A DNA stretch of 64,000 nucleotides from Channallabes apus (lineage: Eukaryota > Chordata > Actinopteri > Siluriformes > Clariidae). Location of the stretch: the NCBI GenBank assembly GCA_030522415.1, contig CM060121.1, forward strand, positions 20,506,642 through 20,570,641. Direction: 5' to 3'. The notes under the pieces were generated by a model that did not search any database, was not told the origin of the DNA, and worked only from the letters and a program-made list of their open reading frames with translations. The translations under genes were made by a program, and so were the position numbers. Positions 45,297-57,379 of the stretch are shown here, piece by piece. Every line of letters starts with the position of its first letter. Positions within the stretch are counted from its first letter, which is position 1.

Positions 45297-45583
45297 ATTT
45301 ATTTTCTCACTCATTTTCAGTAACAGTTTTACCCTGGTCAGGGTTACGAGTCTCTCCTGGCAACACTGGGCACTTAGCAGGGGAAAAAAAAAGCGCCCAC
45401 CATAGGGCTCCATGCATTTACACCCAGGGGCAGTTTATCTTGGCAGGAAACAAACAAACCTGAAGGAAATACCAATCAGGGAGAACATACACACAAATTA
45501 AAAATAGTAACCTGACTTTAGCATCAAACCAGGGTGTCTGGAGCAGTGAGTCAGTGACATTACCTCCTGCACCACCAGGCAGA
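45297..45583 (-). repeat. SINE family B copy, minus orientation
   Basis: 'ttttctcactcattttcagt', 'ccctggtcagggttacgagt' and the end 'gacattacctcctgcaccac' match the reverse complement of family B in order. It would lie in the 3' UTR of tecpr1 if the distal poly(A) signal is used. Confidence 0.6.
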
Positions 45584-45802
45584 CAGTATTTATTTTGGTT
45601 TTATTTAAATTATGATCTGCTACTTCTTCACTATTGTCTCTGAATCATGTTATGTTCATTTATACATCTAAAAAAGACTCACACGTATAGTGCACGCTGA
45701 TGCTGTCAGTGATCATGTTTCCCTTTTGAGTGCTATATCAAACTTGAACTACTGACTGTTTACTGTTAAGTGTGCATGAATTTTTTTTTTTTTTTGCACT
45801 TA

Positions 45803-45808
45803 AATAAA
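45803..45808 (+). terminator. candidate distal tecpr1 poly(A) signal (AATAAA)
   Basis: The canonical AATAAA 637 bp after the stop, just beyond a T(15) run. It faces the candidate lmtk2 signal at 45921. Confidence 0.45.
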
Positions 45809-45920
45809 TATACAAACTTTGAAACATTTCTCTTGAGCCCAGAAGCATTTACCAATACAGTAACGGTATACTAGAAAACTAAATGACAGTATGTGTTCAT
45901 CAAGTCAAGGTCATTTTTGA

Positions 45921-45926
45921 TTTATT
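45921..45926 (-). terminator. candidate lmtk2 poly(A) signal
   Basis: TTTATT on the plus strand reads AATAAA on the minus strand, about 2.0 kb past the lmtk2 stop. I saw no other canonical minus-strand signal between here and the stop. Confidence 0.45.
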
Positions 45927-47944
45927 TCCATAATAAACAGTGTAATTATTTATAAACAATTCATTCAATTACACTAAGCATGATCATCAATCTGAAGTAA
46001 AAATATCACCAGATTTAAAATTTACAAGTTTAAGGACATGACCTGCATTTTCTCGGTTATTTTACGCATTTCAACCGTAACCATTTTTGATCATGTTGAA
46101 ACTGATATGTCACATTTAGCTTTAAATTACAAAATGTCACCTTACCCCTAGAACTTCCATCATTCCAAATTTACAGACAAAAATTAAACATTTATATACA
46201 TCCGCACAGTTCAACATTAAGTTACACTTTCAAGATGTGCAAGTTTAAGCAAATGTATATACTGCAGAATTAAACCAAAATATTTTCTTAAATAAAATTT
46301 CAAATCAACTAGGAGTGCTGGTAATACAAACATCATTCTGAAACACAGATCCAACTTTAGTGAATTGCAAAAGTAATAATCCTTTATACACCATATGGAA
46401 ACATCATCATCATGATTCTCACAAGCAAAACTAGAAACCTTCCTTAATTCCATAAACAGAGAAAAACACTTCAAATATTCATCGTCAATTCTGTAGCTTA
46501 TTTAAATGACTTCAAAACCATGCACATACCAAATGAAGGGATATTCTTTACGAAACCATGATTGGCTGATTTAATTCATTATGAATGTAATAATAAATAA
46601 AGACATTACAGGCTCAAACTGTGTCCTTCCATAAGCTGCTCTTAGTGTTTACTTGGGGGCTTTTAGCATACTATATGTATAGCTATGTTACATACCAATC
46701 ATTAAAGTGTTCTTAATGATTTAGAATGTTTCTTGATATAGCACTATATTACAATTCATAGAACATTCTAGGTGAAGGCAACAGGAATGAAAAACTGAGA
46801 CCATGACACGATAAAAATGCAACATACAATCTAAAACTAAGAAGAAGAAAAAAGTCAGCTGCTCAGCGGCTTTTAATCACCTTGACAAATTTTGGTTAAT
46901 TTGCATAAAACAAACCAATAAAATGGTCCAAGTTTCAATGTTTTCTCTTTTCACCATATTTTAATACATCTGCACATGCATGATCCTCAACAAATACTTT
47001 TGAAAATATATTTTTTCTGTCCTATATGCTGCTTGTTTGTTTTTTTAAGATATACTGTCCTAATAAACCGTGAAATGGAAGAAAACTTTTTAAAATCCCA
47101 CTGAAGCAACAATTCTTCAGGGAAAATGATGCTCCTTACCTCCCAGTAAGGGTAGATGGATGTTCCTAACACTGAACTAATAGGAAAATCCTGAAAGAAA
47201 CACAGCCAAGAACAACATTTAGCCAAAATGACACCCTACAGATCTCTTTGTGTAATTTGACGATTTGGAATGGTTGAACTTCATTTCATAATCGGCATCC
47301 TTCTGTATCTCTCATCGAACTACAAAGTTGATGAGAGTTTCATTATAGGAACAATAAATTGTAGGCCACCGTTAGAAAATGTATAGTCAAAACGTTGTGC
47401 AAAAATATTTTTAACCGTGAGTGCTACTCTTATTTCAAAGCTAGTTCTTAACAAGCATTACACGCTCAGCACGTAAAATTTAGTGTTTCAATCCAAGTAC
47501 CACAAGAGAAAACTGCACAGCCGCGTAGGAGTCTACTGACCGATCGGTGATCTGTGAAAAGTCCAGCTCAGTCGTTCAGTGAAAATGTTGACAAAATATG
47601 ACATGAACTCCCCTCCCCCACCTTACACAGACAAAGAAGACAAATCATCAGGAAGCGCTTTAAAGACTTAAAGCGAGCGGTTCAAGCACAGCAAGTTCTT
47701 TCAATTGTACAGACTCAAAAACAGTTTATGGAGGCGAGAAAGACTGCATTGCTTCATCTGCTGAAGTATAAGAAGGGAACAGAAATAGAGGACGTTGATG
47801 CCAGTGATTCACTCTGTGCAGTTTCTCTCCAAAGAAATAATGCTGCCCGAGAAGCTTATCCCAGCCTTCGAGGCAAGTGTCTGAATTCTCTTTAACACTT
47901 ACAAAACGTGTCTTTCTAGCCCAAATACTGCATCCAGTCAGTCT
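45927..47944 (-). other. lmtk2: probable lmtk2 3' UTR; no bhlha15 here
   Basis: About 2 kb, AT-rich, free of SINE copies and lacking any long frame or helix-loop-helix signature. The block at 47500-47900 is more complex and may hold conserved 3' UTR elements. Extent inferred from the poly(A) signal. Confidence 0.45.
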
Positions 47945-47973
47945 TCAGTCTTTTTCTCCATCTTCACTGCTTC
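47945..47973 (-). CDS. lmtk2: lmtk2 exon 14, last 9 codons and stop
   Basis: GSSEDGEKD followed by TGA at 47945-47947; acceptor TTGCCCAG|GAAGC. The 29-bp coding piece is too short to stand out alone, but the peptide equals the human C-terminus. Confidence 0.93.
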
Positions 47974-48028
47974 CTGGGCAAGACATCAAAAGACACACAC
48001 ATACTGATGAGAGCGCCATTATTTCATA

Positions 48029-48070
<42 letters not shown>

Positions 48071-51000
48071 CATCCAAGGCAGACAATGCAATTTTGTTTC
48101 ATAGGATAAATCATAATTACAAAAATTTCTGCAAATTGCTAATAACGCTTTAACCTGAATATAAAATTGCAGTTATCAATTACCAACTAAAATAGAAGCC
48201 CATGTTCCAAGATTTACATTAATGAGTTTTATTAGTTAAACTACCTGAATTAGTATCAACACTGTATTTCTTGTGTAGATACTTCTGTGAATACGTGTGT
48301 ACGGATACATACATTTTTATCCAGATTGAGTGATAATCTCATTCTTTTGTATAAAATGTTATTGTGCGAGTGACTCACCTCCTTGTTCGATGTCTGAGTC
48401 TGTGAGGTGGGTGAGGGAGAAGCTGGCGATGTTGGCTGGAGAGATGGAGAAGCGGGAATACGCCGTGGAGCTGCTCCAGCTCTGCTCTGAGGAACGGCTC
48501 GCAGGAGGCGGCGAGAAATACGCTGTTGTGGCCTTGCTTGCAGACTGATCGCTTCCTGACTTGGGGAGGAAAGACGGTTCTGGGGAGAAATCATCGTCCC
48601 ACTCAAATGCTCCACCTGTGACACAAAGTTACATTTTCAGGTCCTTAGTTTTAGGACTTCCTAATGAGGACATGTGTATTAAACTGTCTTCGCTTATGTT
48701 ACCTTCTTCATCTGTGGAACTTTCTGAGTTGGTAAACCTGTTTAGGTAACTGGAGGAGGCCACTGGGCTGCTAAACTCAGACACCTGGCTGTTGGAGCCC
48801 GAGATGTGCTCTCCAAGCTCCTTTGTAGGGGTTTCCTGTTTAAAAAAATGATTAATTTACAGTCCATATATCCTGCTTGTGCAAGACTGGGTTATTATAG
48901 TTTAAGTTTTTGTATCCTAATTTTGTTTTAGGTATTACATTCTATTAGTTTTCATCTTTTGAAAGTTATTGCTATGCTTGTATATATTAATATTTAGCTT
49001 TTATTACATAAAAGAACCCATGTGTGAAATTATCTACTATTAAACTGCATGCAAGCAACATTATATACCTGGTCAAAGAGGTAAACAGTGACATCATCGA
49101 AGAAGGACACTACTCTTCTGTTTACTGTGTTACTATTCAATGCTGTTGCGGATTTGTCCATCTGAAGCGATTTAGGTTTTAATAAGCTTTTGAGGTTGCA
49201 GGCGTCACTGTTGTCAGAGATTATAACAGGAACCGGATGCACAGCATCGTCGTCACTTTCCGAACCGGAACTGTGCAGTCTGTAGGCACACATGTCATCA
49301 TCGGAATCGTCGCTGTTCTCGTCCTCCTCATCAGCTTCCATGCCGTCTTCGGAACCTCCGGTCGCTGTAGCTCCATCCAGCTTGCCAAGGTATCTTCCCT
49401 CCATATCAGACTCCTTTTTCTTTGGGATTTCTCCAGCGTAAGTCCTCACTAGTTTTGCGTGGACGACGTTTTCGGCTGAAGACATCACTGAGGTAGAGGA
49501 TGCATCTCCATGAGCTGCTGGGGTCAAACTGGAATGAGGTGGATCTGTTAAGAGATCAGAGAAGAAGTCCAACCTCTCTTCTTTGCGAGTTAAATCCGAT
49601 GCCTGCTTTTCTTTATCCCAGTCTTCTTCTGGACTTGAGACTAATTCAACTGTAGGACCAACATGTTCCTGCTGATCACCGGATGCTACACCTTCTGGGA
49701 GAGCTGAGAACCCTTCTGCTGGCACACTCGTATGATGAGTGGAAGAGTTCTCAACCTGAGGAGATGAATCAGCAGGAGTTCCACCACTGACATCATCACT
49801 TTTCTTATCCAGTTCTTCATTGTCAGAAAAGTAAGCAGAGTCTCTATAGCTTCCACCAACAGGTGCATCACTAATTTCTTGGTGTAGACCATCTCTATTT
49901 TCCTGAACATCAGGTACACTGTCCACTTCAGAAACTATTATTTCTGGAGGAATCAGCTTTGCAGTAGCAGGCTCTTCTTTAGCACTATTTACATCTTCTG
50001 AGACATTGTCCATGCTTGGTTGGGAATTCCACTCAGGTGATTCAATGTTCTCAGTTTCATATCCACTGTCAGCAGGTCTGTTAAGTGGTTGGAGCTTATG
50101 AATGTCAGGATCCAGTGTTTTCCCATTCTCCACCTCTTTATGCATGTTGAGAGAATCTAATGAATCAGGGGTTTCAGCTGAGTTCTCAACAGCGGGAAAG
50201 GTCAATGACATGCTGTCTTCTAGAAGGCTGTCCTGGCTGATCTGGTCCAAATAAGAGTCCAAGATCAATGATGAGGACATATCCTGAGAAACATGGTTGC
50301 GTTCTTCCTGAGCATCTTCCAATGGAGCATCTTCGATTTTGCTCATGACCTCCCCGTCTGAAAGCATGTCACTGAAGGAATCACTACTTGTTAAGCCTTC
50401 TGTTATACCACTATCCACTCCTTCTGTAGATTTATCTAGAGGTGAAGAGAGCTGGCTCTTCTGCTCAGAGCAGTCTTCGACAAGTCCTTTGTCTTGCCTG
50501 TTTTCCTCAGAGACAGCAGGCAGAAGGCCAGAGGTATTGGCGTCTGTGCACAAATCGTCTGTGGCGGCACTTTCATCATTAAACTGATGACTACCGGTTG
50601 GATTTGGGACCGCGATTTCGGCGCTCTCGGAGGTAGACTCGGGAGTAGAATAAATCCAGCCACCTAGTTTAGCAGTTTCCTCATTCGAAGAGCCAGTTGT
50701 GTCTGGCAGCTGGTTGCTACAGGTTTCTTCTGTTGATAATGTATCTGAAGGCACCAGTGTTTCACTTTCTTTTAAAGGTGACAGAAAATCTCTTAAAATT
50801 GGATTTACCAAGTCCAAGAATTCTTCCTTAAGCTGTGCAGAAGTTACTATAGGCTCTGAAGCATTATCAGTACCGTTCAAATTATTTGTGGCATTTACAT
50901 CATCAAAGAGGCTTAGCGATACATCCGTTCCTTGCATGTCTCTGGACTCTGGCAAACCAGAACTCTCCTTAATTAGGCTGTTTTCTTTTAGGAACATAAA

Positions 51001-54000
51001 GTTATCAACGAGTTTCTCTGTGTTGAGAAGCTTTATCACGTCCAAATGATCAGCTTCTTGTCCGATACCTAAAAAGGAAGTGCTCAGACCCTCGTTCTCC
51101 ACTGCGCCCTTTGTGTCAGGGTGAAATGATCGAATCTCAGGGAGTTCCATGAAATCACTTCTGAACGAATGAGCTTCTTCCAATTTTGAATCTTTCTCAC
51201 CAAAAATATCAGCTTGGTAAGGACTTTCGTGTTCACTCGAGGACCATATATGGCTGTCCTGAAGAAACGAGTCTTTGGAGTCTATGCTCTGATGAAAGAA
51301 ATCTGCATCTGTGCTAGACTCATCTAACTTAACGTCCTGTAAGATGACATACTGTTCCTTGTTTGATGCAGCGGCTCCATCAGCACTCTCACTTTCCCTG
51401 ACTACAAGGTCACTCTCGTCTTGTTCCTCTAGCTGAATGTAGTACTCGTTGCCAGAGTTGCCCTCTCGTGGATCAAATACTGGCAGGGTACCTGGGACTC
51501 TTTCAGCCTCTGCTTCACCTGCAGTCTCAGGGAAGTGAGCTTGGATTTCCTGCTGTGGCACTGGAAAAAACATGCTGTGGTAATTGAGAGTGGTTTCCAT
51601 GGAAGAGCGAGTGTGGCTGTCATAGTGGTCATGTCTTGCGGCTTCCCACACATACTCGAAACTAAGGCCGTGACTAGTCTCGGTCACAGTGAGCACCTCA
51701 TCCGGTTCACGGCCATCGTCGAATTGCTCTAAGATAGGGAAGGATGAATGACTGACAGTAGTCTGCCGGGCGGCAGGATTAGGCTTCAGAGAGCTCCATC
51801 GCTGCTCAAAGTCGTCTTCGATTTCTTTTTGCCCCTGCATCCGGAGGTAGGTGAGCAGCCGGTGAATCTCCTCAGCTGTGGCCCTTTTGTCTGCAGGTAG
51901 CCAACAAAACTGCAGTACCTCATACCTGCAAAGCAAGTGCTGATTTAGTCTCAAAGCACAACAGCCGAAAAGAGTTAACAAAAAAAACTCTTGTCAGACT
52001 TACCATCTTTCTGAGTACGGTAGATCGAGGTGAGGCTTGAGAAGTTTGATTTGTTGATCTCTAATGACATGATGAAGAACCTCTTTATCTAACAGATGAG
52101 TATAGGGATGTGTTCCCCTCTCAAATAGCTCCCATAAGGTCACACCCAAAGCCCTGGAAACAGAAATCACCTTTGACTACAGGAGGTTTGCACTATATTG
52201 TACTACTACAGAAATACAGTGATGTGTGCCACTGACACTACTAACCAATTTCTAATATATCTTAGTATAGTATTACTACAGAAGGTAGCATATTCATGTT
52301 TATCTTTTTATTAACGATGCACCGAACGATTGACCAGTGACCGGAAGCGACCTGCTTTCATCTTAAATGGACAAGAAAAAGTATTTGCCCCATCATTTAG
52401 AGGTTCAGTAGATGGGAGGATAGGAAGCAGAGAGAGTTTTGGTTGGCTACCGTCACATGTCTTGAGCTGAGAATGTGTAAGCCTTCGCTCTCCTTGGTTA
52501 TTAATTCAATTAAATTTATTTTTATAGCGCTTTTAGCAATTGTCATTGCCCCAAAGCAGCTTTACACAATCAAAAGAATTAAGTAAGTTTGTATGGAATG
52601 TGAATGTGTATGAATCAAAATGGTCAGATAGTTCATGGTGAGCAAGCCGTGGGCGACAGTGGCAAGGAAAAACTCCCTGAGATGGTAATAGGAAGAAACC
52701 TTGAGAGGAACCAGATTCAACAGGGAACCCATCCTCATTTTGGGTGCTCACTGAAGCTCTGTCCAGTAAACTGGAGCATTTTTTTTAGATTGCGATTTAG
52801 TTGAGAGAAAGAGAAAGTCCTATAAATATGTGCAATTTGGGAGAAAATGTTGTTTAACAGGGTCTTTAAATGTTTTCTTCAAAGTCCAGGATTTATATGA
52901 AAGGACAGTAGAATGTAACATTAAAGAAAAATAACATATGCTTGTGTATGCTGCTTAATGTTGTGGAACATCTGCAAAATAGGTTAGCTCATTTCATTAA
53001 GATTATTATAGCTTTAAATACCTCTTCTGTCAACAGTCTCTCCTTTTTTTCTTTCACTTACATTTATTAAGACAAAAGTAAACATCCATTGTTTTTAATA
53101 GTTAATTAAATTAACATTGGTTTTAATGTTTTCAAAAGTTACATTGAAGACTCCTTCCAAAAATGCGAAATAAACTAAATAAATGTTAGATAGATCTCCT
53201 TAAAGAAAATACAAGCCCTTTAAAATTCTTTTAAATGTAGTGATGGCCCTACAAGTCTCTTTGTTAATTGTTACCATAGAAACAAATTAGAACAGGTGTG
53301 TCAATGTAACAATGGTCAACACCTCACTGACCAGAAACACAAATTTTATAGCATAATGGTATAATTTTAAATATTACCCACAATAACCTTACACCAAAGG
53401 ATACATACCAAACGTTACCAGGCTTAGTCTGTTCTGAGGTTATCACACCTCCATGCAATTCACCAACGAGCTCTGGCGCAAGCCATCGCAAAGCAACACA
53501 CTGGTCCTCCTCAGTAGTGATGTAATCCTCCTAAAAATAAGAATTAATTAACAACAAAAGTATACTAATTAACAAGCACTGGTGTTAACTAGATGCAACC
53601 TAAATGTACATTTTAGCATTATTTTGGTCATTCCCGAAAACTGGTTCCTCTTTATTATCGCATATTAATAATAAATTGTACAATAAATGAAATGGTGTTA
53701 AATATAATCAGTGTCCAACACAGTATACTGTTCTGCATTAACATGATTCTTGTGAAGGAGGCAGAAACTCACTTTAAATCTTGAGGGGCCAATACCATAG
53801 TCTCCTATTTTGACAGTCATGTCTGTTGTAAGATAACAGTTCCTAAGGGCCAAATCACTGTAAAAGAAAGGAGAGAGCAAAAGAAATTTTCACACAAATT
53901 AGAGATGCTTACAAATTCACAATTCAGCCAAATATGAAATAGTTGAGAGCGGTCTAGAGATGTAATATGCTGCAAATCACTGTCAGTATAAAATGTTTTA

Positions 54001-57000
54001 ACCAAAAACATTATTTAGCAAACACCAAAGAAAAAGCATATCACTTGCTACTGTATGTATGCTACATGACATACATACATCAGACTCAAATCTATTTCAT
54101 GCCAATGAACCTGAAACATTTTCGCTAGGCAATCAGACTCCCAAGCAAATAAAAATGGGTGATTTTATGTGCCCAATAAGATGGATAATGAATCAACTGC
54201 AGCAATCAAAAGCTGTAAGATAACAGGGATGGATATCACCAGGGACCTCCTTATACGATATGATGACGATAATTAGGTGTCAAATCGATTTGTATTGCGA
54301 TTCTGAAAGTATCACGATTTCCAGATATGCTTTTTCGGATTTTATTATGATTCTAATCAAACTTGGGAAATAATTATATTCTACCACACAGCATGCTGTG
54401 CTGTGTAAATAGTTTTAGAGTGCACCACCTACAGGATTATAGAGAAACAGCAAGATTTTACCAATTCAGACATATTTAAATGAAGACATTTTAGGATCAA
54501 TGTGGCGATACACGAATGAATCATGATACATTATAATCTATTTGAAATTTCATTTCACAACACTAAAACTGTACTTAAAGCAGCAGCCCCTGCAGGAGTG
54601 GCAAGCAGAGTCTTGCAGTAAATCAACTTTGCAACCCAAAAGCAAAGAGCTACATTTTCCAGTACTACAGTAAATAACCTCTGAGACAAGCAATCTCAAT
54701 CATAAGCTGTAACAGTTACAACCATGGCCCCTCACATACACCCTAAAATATAAAGGGGATCTGTTTACACTCAGATCGCGGAATCATCATGTCTCTGTGC
54801 CGAACGACAGACGACACCCAGTAATCCCTAGGAGCTGTGTAATTGGACGCCTTTGCATGTATTCTGAGCATGCAAGAGACAGCGGCCAGAGCTGAGCGTG
54901 GTACGACGCCCTACACAGCCCTGGCCTCACTTCCACCAGACACCATGCCGGGGAAAAATTTAAATGAAACGATGCCTTTAATGACGAGTAATTAATAAAA
55001 TAAAATAATATAATTTTTTTTTTTTTTTTTTAACATACAGAGGAAATTCCATGAAAACTACACGAGTGTATTGGTCACTTGTGTTGAATGTGCAGCGTTA
55101 TCACGATTCAAGTTGTAGTCAGAATTCTTCTGTTGTTCTTATTCTTTGACTTGTATAATAATACAAAGTTTATGTAAAGTTACTTTCTTTAAGATGTGTA
55201 TGGTAATAGGAATGGAAAAATAACCTATGCAGGAAATTGTGCTTGTGCAGGTGAGTAAGTCCAGCAGCAATCTCACAGGCCATCTTCTGCAGCTGCAGCA
55301 GCTCTCCGTTCCTGTACAACCATTCATGCTGAGTAACATAGCTTCTCAGATCCCCCTGCAAAGCAAACCACAAATAAAACACTAAACACAAACTCCACTG
55401 CTGCACTGAACAAGAAGCATTTACCCACATAAAATTAACAAGTCCACTTTGTACATACTGTATGCTGATGTCACAAAAACGTATTCGCTGTCAAAGTCAG
55501 TATGTGTGCTTTACTCAGACTTGGCCACTGAGGGGCAGCAATATCTCTCTGTACAGCTACATTTACTGCTGCACAGGGACTGGACCAAATAAGGAAAAGG
55601 CAGTTTAATGGAGTATGCTATATGCTGTGTCACAGCAATTTAAAAATAAAAAGAGCAATGGTCAGACTGGCTTGCATGCTCTGGGGCTGCTCCTCTAGGT
55701 CAGGTTTCTGGACTGGCAGGCAAAAGACCAGTTTAGGAGACGAGAGCAGCCCCAGTACAGACATCATTTGGTGCTAACAGAGAAATGAGCCAGTGTTGAT
55801 GGTTAACACTAAATCGTTAAATCACAATGTTCTCTACATTTTAGGAACGCAAACATTTTGCAAATATAACCCAATGTGCAGTTTAACCTGGGATCCCTTT
55901 TAAACATATAATACAAATATACAGAAATTATAAGGACAACCAGTTTGGAATATGTTCAATTTAAAACATGATACAGATGAGCCTCTGACTGAATACAAGA
56001 AAAATAGGAAACGGACTTATTGTTTTGAATGTGTACATACAAGAATTCCAGAAATAATGAAAATCCCAAATCTAAAACACCTGCTAAGGGAGTCTGGTCT
56101 TAAAAGTCAAGGTTTTACCCACAGGATGAAGCGGCAGCAACACTACTCCACCCATATACAAAGCACGGGAATCTTTCAGCAGAAGTGTCAAGCCTGTAAT
56201 TGCAGGGGTGATGGCTAGCTTTGTTTACATGCAGTCAGGCTCAGCTGCTTTCCAGGACTACTTGACAGCATGCCAATGGTCTTTATACTTATAGAAATAT
56301 AATATTTCCTTTAGTCTCATCATGCAAGCATAATAACATACCATAATAATTAAGTAATTTTACTCATACAAATGACTCCAGTTGATGAATAAGAGCTTGA
56401 AATAGTCCCAGCGCCACTGATGGTTGACTTGTGAAACGACTAACTAGTTTGTATAGCTGCATGTGCAATGCATTAATGCTTCACTGAGTGAAATCGTGTT
56501 TCGCTGTCATCAACAACTCACACTTTCATGTCAACAACATCCAGAGGAAACATGTAAACAGTGCTCGGCTATGGTTTAGACTCCATCAGATAAAGGTCTA
56601 TTTTAGGGCTGCAACAACTAATCGATAATTATCGATAATGAAATTCGTTATCAACGAATACCATTATCGATTAGTTGGGCTGCTCATGTTATTGAGGAGC
56701 GCGACCACAAGATGCACAAATACACAAAGACACACACAGATACACAGTCGCTCGCGCAATGGAGGTTACAGAAGTGTTTGCAGGAAAAAGCGCGCGCCCC
56801 AAGTCCTCCAAGGTATAGGAGCATTTTACATTAAACACCTCTTATCAGGCGTTAAAATCGAGCGGTTTTCTGCCGTTCGTAGTGTCCAGTGAGCGCGGAT
56901 GAAGTGCCGAGGGTTTTCTACACATGTGCGAGCCCCTAGCGACCGAGAGGAATTGGCCACGACTAAAAAAAAAAAAAAGGAGTCAGTGAGAGAGTTCACA

Positions 57001-57319
57001 CAGGCTTTGGTGACGTGCGTTTGTCCGGCTGCGCGGTTACATGGGGTAAAAAAAATTAAAAAAATTTTAAAAAATAAACGTTGCATGCAGCTTTTTCTTG
57101 GTGTTCAAACCCCAACGAACACAAGGAAAACACTTTTCTTTTTTTTTCGTTTTCTTCACGTTCAGTTTACACCTCGGAGGACCGGATATATCCCATCATC
57201 CTACACGCTGTACAGAGGGAAATGCGGGAAAAGGGCAAAATAAACAGGGAACCCAGTAGCGGCCATTTTTTTCTCTCCCTACCTCGCCGTATTACGAGAA
57301 TGTCTAGTATAGCAAAATG

Positions 57320-57379
<60 letters not shown>

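Noticed and set aside
48256..48624. A 122-codon minus-strand frame over lmtk2 exon 13
   Set aside because: Out of frame with the true exon, which reads [13 protein letters not shown] in agreement with mammalian LMTK2.
51926..51981. ATG upstream of the long lmtk2 frame as a separate gene start
   Set aside because: These codons are intronic; the family sequence begins exactly at the acceptor at 51925 and joins exon 10 in phase.
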